Notes under the pieces: generated by a model
Told to the model about the DNA's origin: nothing
Database searches by the model: none
What the model saw: the letters and a program-made list of their open reading frames with translations, nothing else
Made by a program: the position numbers and the translations under genes
Shown here: positions 46,309 to 57,863 of the stretch, piece by piece
Layout of the letters: each line of letters opens with the position of its first letter
Numbering within the stretch: the first letter of the stretch is position 1
Origin: Rhypophila decipiens
Taxonomy: Eukaryota; Ascomycota; Sordariomycetes; Sordariales; Naviculisporaceae
Assembly: GCA_033297075.1 (NCBI GenBank)
Contig: MU858045.1
Location: 868,001-932,000, forward strand
DNA length: 64,000 nucleotides
Direction of reading: 5' to 3'

Positions 46309-47559
46309 TTAGTATTTCTTCTTCTCGTTGCTGGTCGTCCTGCTAATGAAGTCGGCAATGGCCTCAAAGTAGCCCTCCTCCAGTACACTGGAGTTGTGGT
46401 CGCCTCCGGGAAATGGTTTCCAGATCTTCAGGGGCGCCGTGGACAAATCATACAGCCGCTTCATGTGGATGGGTGGGACGATTTCGTCCTGAAGTCCGCT
46501 CAGAAACAAAGTCGGGACCTTGATATTGGCGATCAGACTGTCGCTCGCCCAGACCTGGTGGCACAACAGAGCAAGATACTTGGCAGGAGGAATGATGCTG
46601 GGGATCAGCTTGCGCATGCTGAGGAACGTGTTTTCGAGGATAAGACCGGTGATGAGCTCGTTGCCGTCGGCGTCGGTCCGTCCTTGATTCTTGGCCACAA
46701 GCTTGATGCTGACCGCACCACCCAGACTCTGTCCGTAGACCAGTAATTTGTGGTTCTGCGTCTCGGCCCGGTTGCGTAGATAGTCGAGGGCGGTCTGGGC
46801 GTCAGTGTTCAAGCCAGACTCGTCTGGGCTACCGGTCGATATCCCATAGCCTCGGTACTCGAGCATAAAGACGTTGCAGCCTGTCTGGGAGATGAGCATG
46901 CGTGCGATGGGCAGGCGGTGGCCAATATTTCCCGCATTGCCGTGAAACATGAGCACCGTCACATTCGAGTTTTTACCGCCCCTGGGCCCCCGTATGTAAA
47001 AGGCCGAGAGCTTCTCGCCATCGTTGGTCGGGATGATCAATTCCTCATAGTCCTTGATGTTGAACTGGTTGGGGCGCGGGATATCGGTTCGAGAGTTCGG
47101 GGGCATATGCGAGGGGTAGATGAGTGCCCTAGAGGTTCATGATGTCAGTACGTCGTAATTGTTGTGGTGGTGTTGATGGTACCCCCAAATGGATACCCCT
47201 GAAACCTCAAAAAAAAAAATTAAGGGGACCCTTACTTTTGTTTGAAATATAGTAGGCCGGTCAGAACAGCAGCGACTCCCTGAAAAGAAGAAACACACAG
47301 GTTAGCTAGAGGTCCGATACTGAAAGAAAAAAGACACAAAGAAAGCTCTGGCAACTTGCCCCCTGAGCCAGTCGGCGCGGTTGGCGGTACAGCCATGAAG
47401 GCACTGGGTGAGAGAGGCAGGAGTATCGGGTCATACAGTTGAAGCAATCGCCGGCAGCCGCATATAGCCTGCGACGCTGCCCAGCAGAGACACAGTCTGC
47501 TCCAGAAAGGTAAGAGGAGGACTACCGCTGCTGCTTGGTGAGACCGGCGGCGACGACAT
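46309..47559 (-). CDS. bem46: Bem46-family alpha/beta hydrolase (ABHD13-like)
   Basis: Three exons give about 328 residues: 47559-47437 (41 codons), 47279-47236 and 47128-46309, with introns of 157 and 107 bp. The second join rebuilds LLYFKQKALIYPSHMPPNSR, a family-typical segment, which fixes the structure. Residues about 37-56, across the first junction, form one hydrophobic anchor (the exon 2 part reads GVAAVLTGLLYF), so the protein is probably a type II membrane protein facing a lumen or the cell surface. The hydrolase fold shows the oxyanion strand MFHGNAGNIGHR, nucleophile elbow YGQSLGGA (S190), acid in LSGLQDEIVPP (D270) and the histidine in GGDHNSS (H300), so the catalytic triad is complete. 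In fission yeast Bem46 relates to bud-site or polarity suppression. In Neurospora it has been linked to eisosomes and ascospore germination. The natural substrate is not known. Confidence 0.92.
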
Positions 47560-50500
47560 GACGTTGAGGCCGTGAGAGCAGGAGATCGAGAGGGAGACGA
47601 AAGAACGAAATGGCGGTATGGCCCCGAGTTATGAGGAATGGAGACACTTTTTAGTGCACAGCGAACGTGCACAAAGCGACAAGTGGAGAATGGCGATGTG
47701 GATGACCCAGGTATATCGCATGCAGGGGGTCCTGGTGTTTGACCCTGTCCGCTTCAGACTGGTGTGTTTGGTTTGGTTGCTTTGAATTGAAGAGATTTGG
47801 GGACTGGACGGCACTGGAATCTGGGCGGGAAAAAGGACGACGCCCAAAGTTCGGTGTTTGCGCTCTCCCGTAAAGACTCTAGATAAGAAGCTAATTTACC
47901 GGCTGGGCCAAAGAAGATGGCGAATCCACAGCGGGATGAAATTGTCGGCGACAAAATGCGCGAGTGGGTGGAATTGCAGTGATTGTTGAGAACTTTGAGA
48001 TGCGTGCGATCAGTCGGGAAAGAGGCACCAGAGTCAATCAGCAATGTGATACTCCGTGTGCCGGTACCGGGATACAGTATCGGCTGTCAGAACTCACGAA
48101 ACAAGAGCTTAACTCCTTGCCAATCAACGGAGCATTTCAGGGAGCAAGAAACGAATTTAGCATTTGCCCCCGGGAAAAGAAGCACGGGAGACAAACGAGG
48201 ATGCAACCCACTGAAGCTGTCTCCTTGATGATGTAATGTCCTAAATTCATGCTCCATCATTGCATACCTCAATTTGGCCCCTATTCTCCTGACATCTCAG
48301 ACTGCCGTTCTTCTGCAATTCCATCTTCTTTGGATCAAATTTCATGGCCGTTGCTGTGGCCGGCAGGCCCAGTCAGGTCTCCCGTCTGGCCATGGAGGCC
48401 CGGCCGGCGGCAGCAGGCGTCAAAGGATCTCCTCCCGAGCATGCACAGTCCCGAGAGTTCGGCCACCTCAGGGCAGAGGTGGACCACTGCCAAGTTGATA
48501 GTGCCTCTTTGGTCGATCTCCTTGATCTTTTTAATGTTCTAGCTCCAGACTCCGGTCTTGCGCTAATTTCGTATCATCTTTATCCTATTGATAGAGCTTC
48601 CCAAAGCTCCATCCTGAGCTGCAAAACTGGACCCGGGCGTCATCCGGGCTTCCGTCGACTCCATCTCAACCTTTTCCAAAGCAATAACTCATCTCCCAGT
48701 GGCATCTCTGTCATTGGCATCACCGTTTTCTCGGCCTGCGCCTCGCGCTTAGCATGGCGTCTCGAGTCAGGAATCCCGAAGCAACTCCAGGCTGCTGGAG
48801 AAAGCAGCACCGCCGTCATCAGATATGGAGCTGTGATCCAGACTGCCCGGCACTTGCCGTATATGATATATCAAACGACCAGAGAAGACGCGGCGAGTTT
48901 GTGATGATTCACAGGGGTGATGCGAGGAGACACCTCACTGTGCACACAGTAATACCGACTGCAATAAAGTCAGCCACTGGCGTGCCACGACAGACGCGCG
49001 CGACAGTGGCTCCCCGCATTGGGTCGCGCCGCTGTTCATGCACTCCTTCTGCACACATATCAGATCACCAACTTGGTTAATATCAAGTCTGGATCTGGCA
49101 CTTATCAATGCTTTGAGAAAAGGCCATCACTGTCGAATGTCGTTTGCGCGGCTGCTGTTGCTGATCCAGCTTTCCAGTTGGCCGGAAGATGGTCAGCCAA
49201 CTCTGAAACAAGGAGACAGTCTTGGGGGCGTGCATACAAAAAGACCGGGCCTCATCGCCATTGGCCCGGTCCGCCTGGGACGGAACACCCACCTCCAGCT
49301 TTCCAGAAGCATTGTTTGCATGCTTTTGCAAGTCGAGCAATGCCTGATGCCAATGCCGCCGACGGCTTTCTTCAATATCTGGAAAACTCAAACGGGCTTT
49401 AGTGCCAGGGGCGTTCCTGAGCCAAGATACGTTACTCTACCCAATGGCTCGATCATCACGGGGATCCGAAACATGCGAGTTTAGGTACGTCGCATTGGCG
49501 AGGTGAGCGGACTGTCCTCAGGTGAGTCAGGTCTGGGAGCAACATGGGGATTGCAACAGTCGGGTCTGTTCCTTTTCGCTTGCCTTGGAGCCCCCTGTGA
49601 GCTCTGATGGATCTCCGCGATGCCCCAAAAGGACGTCCCAATGAGGGATGTGATGGGGTTTCTCCCTGGGCCACCAGCTTGGCCATCAAACTGGCCGAGC
49701 AAGCATTCTTTTTACGGACAGATCAGCCCTCCTGGGGACGGGAACCATCTCGATTTTGTCGTCTCAGAAACGACAGGGCATCCGATTGTGTCACCATTTT
49801 CTTCGGCACCCTGGCTGTTGTGGGGTCTTGAATGTCGTCGCACCTTCGGTCCGTACGACACAAATGTCTTGCCGGGCGGCTGTCAGCTGCATTTCTGGTG
49901 ATGTTGATGGTGTCTGTTATGAGCAGGTTTTGGCTCTTCTTTCCATCAGCTGATTGTTCGAGACTCCAGACCAAGAAGCCGCAACTAACGTGACTTTATC
50001 GCAAAGGGATGGGAATGAAAGGTGGTGATGGCATGCATCGTCAAATCCCACCACTGCGTTCACGCCCCCTCCGTTCTGGGTCATGGTGGGCATGTGGCTG
50101 CCGGCATTGGCTGCTTTTTTTTTAAATGAATTGAAACGCGCTCCTTGCCAACCTTGCACGCGCTTCACTCAGGTTTCGTGTTGGCGAATTCATGCCTCCC
50201 CTGGCGGCTGCATCTATTTGGGAAGCCGTGTCGGCCCGTCTGATTGGCCAGTCGTCCGCCGACGGGCTGCTCCGCTGTCGTCCCGTGCTGGCGGGATGTG
50301 TTGATTCAGGGGGTGCGTTGGGACAGAGCAACTGCCCTTTGTGAACAGACTGTTGCCCTTCCCGTGCCGGGCCATTTTTGGCTCTTGCAGCTGGCCGACC
50401 CTGGCGACCCTGGCAACCGAAGCGAGCTAATGATGCATCAACGCCCAAACTCCATCCAAGCCTCACCCGCAACTGTCTTTTCTCGTAGAAAGTTTTCTTC

Positions 50501-51329
50501 ACCACACAAATCTCTGCGAGACACGACATTCTTTTCCTCGGTCCACCGCCCTGACCGCGATCGCTTTTTGTTTTTCACCTTGAAAAGAGAATTCCACTTT
50601 GGACTGCCCTAGTGCGGCTCTTTTTTCCGTTAGTTTGCACGCTATCAAACGTTGCTCAAAGGTGCCGTCCAGTCGGGAATTCTCCTTCAAAAAATATTGG
50701 TGCCCAAGCGACACCACGCCGCCCGGTTTTGCTTTGTTGACACCCGTCTGTCAGCCAGCCGCCTAGGAACACTCAGCCCCTCGAACCCACTCTTCGGTCA
50801 ACGCTACCAACAGCATCATCAGCCCAGGCAGACAGAAACTGCTTGTTTCGTGAGGTCTGGACAGATATTCCGAACAAAAGCGGCAATCTATTCGAATCCT
50901 GCTTCCTAGCCTTCTGGAATCTTTGATTACTGCTGGTCCGGGCATCTATGCGAAAAGCAGCATCACCCCTCATCCCACCTGTCGATTGTTGTCTTAGCAT
51001 CCTCTGTTAAGACCCGACTCTGCGCGAAAAAAAAATCTTGCAGTTTGGGTAACTGGGAACCCACTTCTTGCCCCCCTCACCAGTTCGAGAACGGTTCGTC
51101 AGAAGTGGCAGACGTTCGTCCACTCGAGGATCCGGTTACGGCATCACCAGCGAATCGTGTGTAGCTGGCCGTCTCTTTGCAGTCAAAATCTGTAATAGGG
51201 CAAGCTGCATCAACACACGACAACCAGTCAGGTCGACGCATCGCCCATCGGCCCCATTCGTGCATCTCCATTTCTTGCACTTGACTTGGCACCAATTGGA
51301 ACTCTCGTCTCAAATCAACAAAAATCAAG
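47560..51329. other. Long divergent intergenic region, no supported gene
   Basis: These 3.8 kb lie between the BEM46 start (minus) and the LYAR-type start (plus). All frames are short and lack motifs. The right-hand third (about 50,400-51,320) has pyrimidine-rich promoter-like and leader-like sequence before the LYAR-type ATG. I find no RNA gene, repeat array or transposon end. Confidence 0.4.
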
Positions 51330-53279
51330 ATGGTTTCCTTCCAGTGTGAGGTAATGTCGCAATTCCTTGGTCGAACACTCTATTCCTCAATGCCGTCTTT
51401 CCTGTCAATCCCCCACGATACGTCTCTCGTCTGGTCAATATTTACGCCTTTTATATGTACCATCCAAGTCTTGTCTATTCCTCCAGATCCTCTCTTGTCC
51501 CTCCTGGGCTTTTTCCCCAGACTCATAGGGCCCAACGCACCCCTCCCCCCTGTTCGTTCAGGTCTCTGGCCCTTTTTCCTCCTCACACGCCCCCTTGAGC
51601 GCAATCTTAACTGACATCACACCCGCATTCCCGCACACCACCTCTACCGATTACCACCAACTGAGCTTCTCCCTCAGACACCACCCCTCCATCCCTTCCC
51701 GTACACCCCTCCCCTTCTGATCAGGCTGATCCTCTCGTGTGTGCACATTGTCTCCAGTGGTCTCCTGTTGCGCCGCGCTGCCCTCCCTCCTTTCTCTCCA
51801 TTGCCGCAAAGCGATTCGTCTCTTTTATCTTGCCTTCTCCCCCAGACGCCCAATTGTATTGTTGCTTCTCAAATCCTCTAACCAGTATTTTGTTACTATT
51901 CCACAGGGCTGTGGTGACGTTTTGACCAAGAAGAAACTCGACCCGCACAGAAATCGTTGTCGAGGTGCCACCTTCTCCTGCATCGATTGCATGGTACACT
52001 TTCCTGGCTTCGAATATCGATCGCATACAGTATGGCGCACCGCTCCTCACCCAGGCTTGAAGGCCAGCCAGACTAACTGGAGATTCAGAGTTGCATGACC
52101 GAAGACCAAAAGTATCAAGGCGCACTATATCGAAACAAGAAGGCAAAGACTGCTCCCAGCGCAAACACTGCCGCCCCGCCAGCGCCAGCGCCAGCGCCAG
52201 TACCGGCACCAGAACCCGCGCCGGCGCCCGTCATGCCTGCCATGGCGCACACAGCCTACGTCGAAGACGTGCAAGACGAGTTTGAGCAATGGCGAGAATA
52301 CGAGGTCGACAGCGACGATGACGACAGGTCGGTAGCAAACCTCCCAGAGGCTCCGACCCCTCCATCCGCAGCCGAGGCGAACGTCAACGTATTCGATTTC
52401 TACGTCGGCAATGCGACGCCCACTGCCTCCAACATTTCTCTTCCGGCAACAGTGCCAGTCCAGTTGAGCGAGGACACGCAACTAGTACGCTTCGACCATG
52501 AGGCCAACGCCGCGCTCGAAAAGATCGATGAGGATGCCTTGGTCCAGTACGGCACTGGCCCTGTTCCCACCAACTACCAGACTCCGGCGCCGAAAGCCGT
52601 ACGGAAAAAGTCCAAGGACTCGGATCTCAAGAAGGATAAGAAGCGCAAGAGACTTCATATTGACACAGACCATATCATGTCGGACGCACCGCCCGTCCTC
52701 CACTCTGGGTTAACAGGTGGCCTGAACCGGCTCATGAACAGACCGTCCGTCTTTCCCCCGTCCCCCGATTACTCTGGCGGAGACGTAGCCGAGACACCGG
52801 CCAGCCCGCTCAAGAAGACCAAGTCAAAGCACCACAAACATCGAAATGAGCACACTATCAGCAGCAGCCTGATGGCCATGATCTCGACCGGAACCAAGCC
52901 CTCGAAAACGAAGAAGCGCGCCAAGTCGAGTTCAACGTCGAGCAAGAAAAAGAGCACGAAGCGGCTCGAGGCAGGCAAAGAGCAAAAGATGATTGAGTAC
53001 AACAGACCCGGGTCCAAGGACGGAAACAAGGAGGGTGGCGAGAACCAAATGGTCATCTTTAAGCCCCGGGCGGAGCAGTTCTTTAGCTACATCAACAAGG
53101 GTCCCGAGAGCGAGCGCGGCTGCAGCATCAACAAGGTGCTCAAGCGCTATCACCGTGAGCGCAGCGGGAGCAAGAGCACGAGCAAACTGATGGAAGAGAA
53201 AGAGCTGTGGAGGACGTTGCGGGTGAGGAAGAATGAGAGGGGAGAGTATGTCTTGTTTTCGATTGAAGACGGGGCATAG
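51330..53279 (+). CDS. LYAR-type C2HC zinc-finger nucleolar protein
   Basis: Three exons give about 444 residues: 51330-51350 (only 7 codons), 51907-52029 and 52089-53279. The first intron is long for this genome (556 bp, GTAATG to ACAG); the second is 59 bp. Splicing creates the paired LYAR zinc fingers at the N-terminus: MVSFQCEGCGDVLTKKKLD, then HRNRC, SCIDCMVHF, HTSC, followed by MTEDQKYQGALYR. This matches the family order C-x2-C ... H-x3-C, C-x2-C ... H-x2-C and the SEDQKY hallmark. Animal LYAR acts in nucleolar pre-rRNA processing and cell growth; fungal members are poorly studied. After the fingers come an Ala/Pro run (PAPAPAPVPAPEPAPAPV), an acidic segment, and Lys-rich stretches likely to be nuclear/nucleolar signals (KKDKKRKRLH, KKRAKSSSTSSKKKSTKR). 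The C-terminal 80 residues (QFFSYINKGPESERG to the end) look folded, with a winged-helix-like alternation, and end VLFSIEDGA. The ORF starting at 52095 alone would miss both fingers. Confidence 0.88.
52176..52226 (+). repeat. GCCAGC hexamer repeat coding for Pro-Ala
   Basis: Tandem and near-tandem GCCAGC/GCCAGT/GCACCA hexamers in exon 3 of the LYAR-type gene encode alternating Pro-Ala. The unit stays in frame, so copy changes would lengthen or shorten the linker without breaking the protein. Confidence 0.7.
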
Positions 53280-54492
53280 GAAGAAACAAGCATGAATGAC
53301 CACACGAACAACCATCTGCATCAGCATCATCATGAAAGGACGAAGGGCACGGCCTATGAAATACTGGGATGGCAAATGGACATCTTAGGATATGTACGGA
53401 TTGAATGGGTGGACAAGGACAAACAAACAAACATAATGGAGTTTTCCAGGACCGGTGGCATATTTGCTTTTCCTTTCCCATGTCATTTCCTTCAACTTCT
53501 CTTCTTGTGGTACCTTTTTTCTCTATTTCGTACTTTTTAACTTTCTCCATGATACCTCGGGTCTTTTTGCTGCTTGTCGGTTTTGACTTGCAGTAGTCAG
53601 TTGAGAATCTCATCTCGACTGACATGTCCTTACCAGACATGACCCTGTGTACCTTAGTTTCTTATGTCATTGGCTAGACTTGGGGAATTTTACTTTGACT
53701 GTTCAACATCAACCTGATAATTTCTACTTCAGGTGTTTGATTCAGTTGATTCTTTTTTCTTTGCAACTTTTGGCTTTTGAGCTTGACCTTTGGATACTTT
53801 GACTTTGCTTTGTTGATCGACTTTGCTTGTGAAGGGAGGAATTTAATACCTTTTGCCTTGGGCTTTACATTCAAACATTCGGCGGATACCCCTTTAGTAG
53901 TGATTTTCTCGTTGGCTCATCCGGGTTGCAATTTCTTTTTTACTTCATCTTATGTTGATATATTAGTCTCAAATTTGAACTTGAATTGACTTTACTGTTC
54001 TGGTTTCCAGACGATCTGGTTATACGTTTTCGGTGATGGGATGACTTCTGTACCCGTTAGATGACGGCAAAACAAGCTAGGCCTTTTATCTCAATATACC
54101 GGATGAAAGGTGTATTAGAATTGACTTTATATAATGAAGATGAACTAGGAATTGAGTTTGGATATCAATAGAATGCGAGATGAAACAGCGGCTATAGTTT
54201 AGTTAGGACGAGATAGTAGATGAAGGACTAGGAGGCTCTCTATGGAGGAGATGGAATAGGACAAAGCAAGGTATCTTGGTATTGAGATACAGAGAGAGGC
54301 TTTCTCGCTTCCTGTGTTATCTTGACTCTTTTTTTCTTACAGGCAGTTTAATATGGCATGTCACCTTCTTCTCTGCTCTTAATAAACTACCGTTCCCAGC
54401 GTCGAGTATTGTGATAAGCATGTATAATATGCTGCCCTGCTCGCTTCGAAATCCAAAGGGCAATCCTACAAATGCAAAATACCATCGTCCAA
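53280..54492. other. Convergent intergenic region with repeated TTTGACTT motifs
   Basis: The 1.2 kb between the tail-to-tail LYAR-type and PEX10 genes is richer in A and T than its surroundings. From about 53,585 to 54,130 it contains several copies of TTGACTT or close variants (near 53587, 53692, 53796, 53818, 53985, 54118). A Lys-rich 66-codon frame on the minus strand here has no ATG and is a by-product of these repeats. A decayed mobile element is possible but not shown. Confidence 0.45.
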
Positions 54493-55803
54493 TCAAGCAG
54501 AAGCAGCCCTCAAAGGCAAGATGTGCTGAACCAACGCCTCCCTCCGACAGAGCGGACACTCGGGCTTCTCCCTAACCCAATCCCCAATACACGTCCAGCA
54601 AAAGACATGCCCGCACGACGTAGCCGCAGGATCTTTCATCTCGTCCAGACACAATGTGCATTTCCTCTGCTGGTAGCCTTTAATCCACCCCATTACTTGC
54701 TCCTTCTCCTTTCCACTTCCTCCTGCCCCTGGGACAGATAAGTCATACCGCGCCCTGCCGCCCTTAACGACGGGCGTGTGTGTTGTAATCCCAATCTCTA
54801 CTAACCCTCTCTGACCTCCGGGTCCTGACCCGACCATGCCACCAGCTAATAACGCGTTGTTACTGCTATACGCATTCTCGTCAAGTGACACCTGGCCCAG
54901 GGAAGAATAAGAAGATCCAAAAGCTCGTTCCCTTATCAAAGCCTCGACCCCAGCCTCATCTTCGTTCAGTTGTCCCGGCGAGAGTTGCGCCCGCATGTGG
55001 ATCCACCCACGTACGAGCATCTGCACGACAAGTAGCACACCGAGGACTTCGTAGCCTGCTCTTGCGGTGCCTCCGGAACCGCCGCCGGGGAGATGATCAT
55101 CCATTCGCTTTGTAAAGACGTAGCGCAGACCGAAAAGGCGCTTGGAGAGGGAGTAATATGCTCCTGTGAAATAAAAGATTGCTAGGACTATGGCTTGGAA
55201 ATGTGCGCCCGAGGTTAGGTCTGTCAGGTGGGTTAGGATGTATCGCTGGAGTCGGTACGATGTTGATTTTGTATGTGCGTTGGGTGATTTTTGTTTAGTG
55301 GCATGTTTTTGGGCGAGGCTGGTTAGCCGGGCTTGGAGTCGTGCGCGGAGGGATGATCGGACCGAGGGCATGAGTCGGCCGGCGAAGTAGGGCAGGAGGA
55401 TCGAGGTGAAAATGTAGCCTGCTCTTCGGGGCAGAGCTGGGAGGATCGGCGCGCCTTCGTTCTTGTTGCTCGTGGGAATTGGTTCAAGAAGCGGGTCGAG
55501 AGGAGTGGGCGCCTCGACTTGCACGAGATCACAGTATTCTTCGCCAAGGGTCCGGTTGCCTATCAGAGTGGTCAGGCAGTGGTAGAGTAGATCGCCGGCT
55601 GTGCGGGCTTCGGAGGCCCAGGCGTGGGCGGATCGGGCGCCGAGCCATCGTCTTTGTAGGTCGCTTATTTGATTCGCAAGGAGGCCTTGGAAGTAGGCGT
55701 CTTTTTGGTGCGCGCGAATGATGTCGGGCGCGGCGGCGAATGGGTATGGCGAAGAGGTGAGTGGAGGATGGGGCGGCCTGCTCGGTGGTTGTGAGGAAGT
55801 CAT
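54493..55803 (-). CDS. PEX10: Peroxisomal RING E3 ligase Pex10
   Basis: One exon of 436 residues from the ATG at 55803. Pex10 forms, with Pex2 and Pex12, the membrane ligase channel that ubiquitinates the import receptor Pex5 for recycling and turnover. The N-terminal half is the Pex2/Pex12 domain, starting FAAAPDIIRAHQKDAYFQ and containing the hydrophobic helices AIVLAIFYFTGAYYSLSKRL and GYEVLGVLLVVQMLVRGWI. The C-terminal RING at about residues 385-425 is a complete C3HC4 set: CTLC, then CGHVFCWTC, then CPLC. The linker (about 280-375) is Gly/Ser-rich and longer than in yeast. The gene is divergent from ERD1. No residue needed for zinc binding is missing. Confidence 0.95.
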   Translation of the reverse strand: MTSSQPPSRPPHPPLTSSPYPFAAAPDIIRAHQKDAYFQGLLANQISDLQRRWLGARSAHAWASEARTAGDLLYHCLTTLIGNRTLGEEYCDLVQVEAPTPLDPLLEPIPTSNKNEGAPILPALPRRAGYIFTSILLPYFAGRLMPSVRSSLRARLQARLTSLAQKHATKQKSPNAHTKSTSYRLQRYILTHLTDLTSGAHFQAIVLAIFYFTGAYYSLSKRLFGLRYVFTKRMDDHLPGGGSGGTARAGYEVLGVLLVVQMLVRGWIHMRAQLSPGQLNEDEAGVEALIRERAFGSSYSSLGQVSLDENAYSSNNALLAGGMVGSGPGGQRGLVEIGITTHTPVVKGGRARYDLSVPGAGGSGKEKEQVMGWIKGYQQRKCTLCLDEMKDPAATSCGHVFCWTCIGDWVREKPECPLCRREALVQHILPLRAASA

Positions 55804-56536
55804 TTTGGTGATGTGGTCGTCGGCGAGGTGACGGAGTGCCAGTTATAGCGAAGTCGAGGTCAAGATATCCGTGTGATCATGGCATTGGCGGTCTGCTATT
55901 TGGATGTGTTGTCTTTTTAGTCAAGATGACGAATACAGAATGCGACAAAGTTGATAGTTGGCCATCGCTGTTGTTGCGTTTGCTCGGCAGATGGAGATGG
56001 AGAGATGCATGGCTGCCATGTGAACCTCGGATACCCAGACGCGGGCGGGCTTGGGAAGCGGGAGCGCTGGCAGGGATCCGAATTGGGGCGGCCCGCCAAA
56101 CTGGGGCAGGATGCAGGCGAGGCTTCGGCGGGCGGGCGCGCTAGCGTCTGTCCGTCCACACCGCCCAGAGCACAGTGACACACGAGCGCTGACGTCGTTT
56201 CTCTTCAGCGGACCCCCGGCCCCAGCACCTTGCTTCAGGGGTCGTATTCCATTGGCCACTGCAAATTGACCTGGCGCAACATTGTGGGACACTGGGACGC
56301 GACAGCAAGGGGGAAAGCAATTGATGACAACTGAGCCAAGGAGGCCAAGGGGAATTTCATTCAGCACAGCTGGCGATTGGAAAAATATTCGTCTTTTCTA
56401 TTTTCTTTTCTAGAACTGTTTTTTCAGGTTTATTGAATTCAGGCCACTCGCTTTCTTTTGGACCGTTTGTTCTTCTTACTCTCCCGATCCGCAAACGAGC
56501 CATCCTTCATGGACGGTTCGATGACGGACATTCACA
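55804..56536. promoter_or_regulatory. Bidirectional promoter, PEX10 / ERD1
   Basis: The 733 bp between two divergent start codons hold both promoters. The middle is GC-rich (GGCGGGCGCGCTAGCG near 56130); the ERD1-proximal part is T-rich (TTTTCTATTTTCTTTTC near 56395), as in many fungal leaders. Confidence 0.5.
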
Positions 56537-57863
56537 ATGGACGGTGACCCTGCTGTCGAGCCTCAGCTCGATTCCTTTAGCCTGACCTTTCCGCTCCCTT
56601 ATCGCATTGCCTTTATTGTCGTTCTCGGTATGTACAAGTGCAGCGTCGGACGGATCTTGAACCACACGACAAATGTTTGCTAACCAGTCCTGCCTCCCTT
56701 CAGCTGTCTGGGGATGGGGTGCCAATCTGCACTTCCTCCACATCCGCAAGATCGATGTCCCCTCGCTGATCCGATACCCCGGCCGAACCAACTCGAGCCA
56801 GCTCTCGCACCACCATTCCGCCTACCGCCTGGCCAGCGTCCTCTCCCTCGCTTCCGGCCTCTCCATCCTCATATTCTGGATGTTCGCGGGCCGAGACCCC
56901 AAGAGAGTGATAGACTATGACTGGATCCCCATGACCAACCTGCTGGTCCTGGCCGCCCTCTTTGCCGTACCCCTCCGTCGCTTTTCCGTGTCGCATACCG
57001 GCCGCAGCCGACTCCTCTGGACACTCAAGCGTGTGAGCGTTGGTGGACTGGCCGAGGTCAAGGATGGGAAATTTGGAGACATCCTGCTGGCCGATGTGCT
57101 CACGAGCTATGCCAAGATCCTCGGCGACCTATACGTCTGCCTATGCATGTTCCTGACACACAACGGCTCTGCGACGGACCGCCCCGACCGGCGGTGCGGC
57201 GGCGATGTCATTGTGCCCATGGTGATGGCCATACCCAGCGCAATCCGTCTGCGACAGTGTCTGATCGAGTACGTACGGGTGCGGAGGGCGCCTTACAGTG
57301 CGTCAGCCGGCTGGGGCGGGCAGCATCTGGCTAACGCGCTTAAATACTCTACGGCTTTTCCCGTCATTGTGCTCAGCGCCTTGATGCGGAACGTAGACGG
57401 GAAAGACAAAGCGGCTGCGACGGGCCTGTACCGCGCCTGGCTGGTCGCTTGCCTGGTGAATTCGCTCTACAGCTTCTACTGGGACGTGGCCAAGGATTGG
57501 GATCTGACTCTGTTTTCCGACGCGCGGGAGCGGGAGGCCCCCGACCACCCATTTGGCTTGCGCCGACGGCTGCTGATTCACAAGCCGGGCGTGTACTACG
57601 CTGTCATTGTGATGGATCTCATCTTACGATGCACCTGGATGATCAAGCTGAGCCCACGGCTGGATCACATCAGCGACTTTGAAAGCTCCATCTTTTTGGT
57701 GCAGTTCCTGGAAGTCTTTAGACGATGGGTGTGGATCTTCTTCCGGGTCGAGACTGAGTGGATTAGGAACAGCTCGAACGGGCTGGGCGTGGACGACATT
57801 CTCATGAACAATTACCTGGGCGGAGCCACATACGAGGATGATGACGATTCTGACGAGGTGTAG
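56537..57863 (+). CDS. ERD1: EXS-domain Golgi membrane protein Erd1
   Basis: Two exons, 56537-56627 and 56704-57863, give about 416 residues; the 76-bp intron runs from GTATGT to TTCAG and the join rebuilds RIAFIVVLAVWGWGANLH, a membrane helix cut by the intron. Erd1 in yeast is needed to retain HDEL proteins and Golgi glycosyltransferases, and has been linked to returning phosphate from the Golgi lumen to the cytosol. The fold is the EXS domain shared with the C-terminal half of SPX-EXS (Xpr1/Syg1) phosphate exporters: several TM helices, SLYSFYWDVAKDWDLTLF, RRRLLIHKPGVYYAVIVMD, and the C-terminal EVFRRWVWIFFRVETEW. No N-terminal SPX domain is present, which separates it from Syg1. The tail is acidic (YEDDDDSDEV). 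It could act with the PMR1 and COG4 products of this window in Golgi function, but linkage is distant. Confidence 0.93.

Noticed and set aside
53674..53874. Lys-rich 66-residue minus-strand ORF that looks like a nuclear peptide
   Set aside because: No ATG, and the Lys and Gln codons are the reverse of the TTTGACTT repeats.
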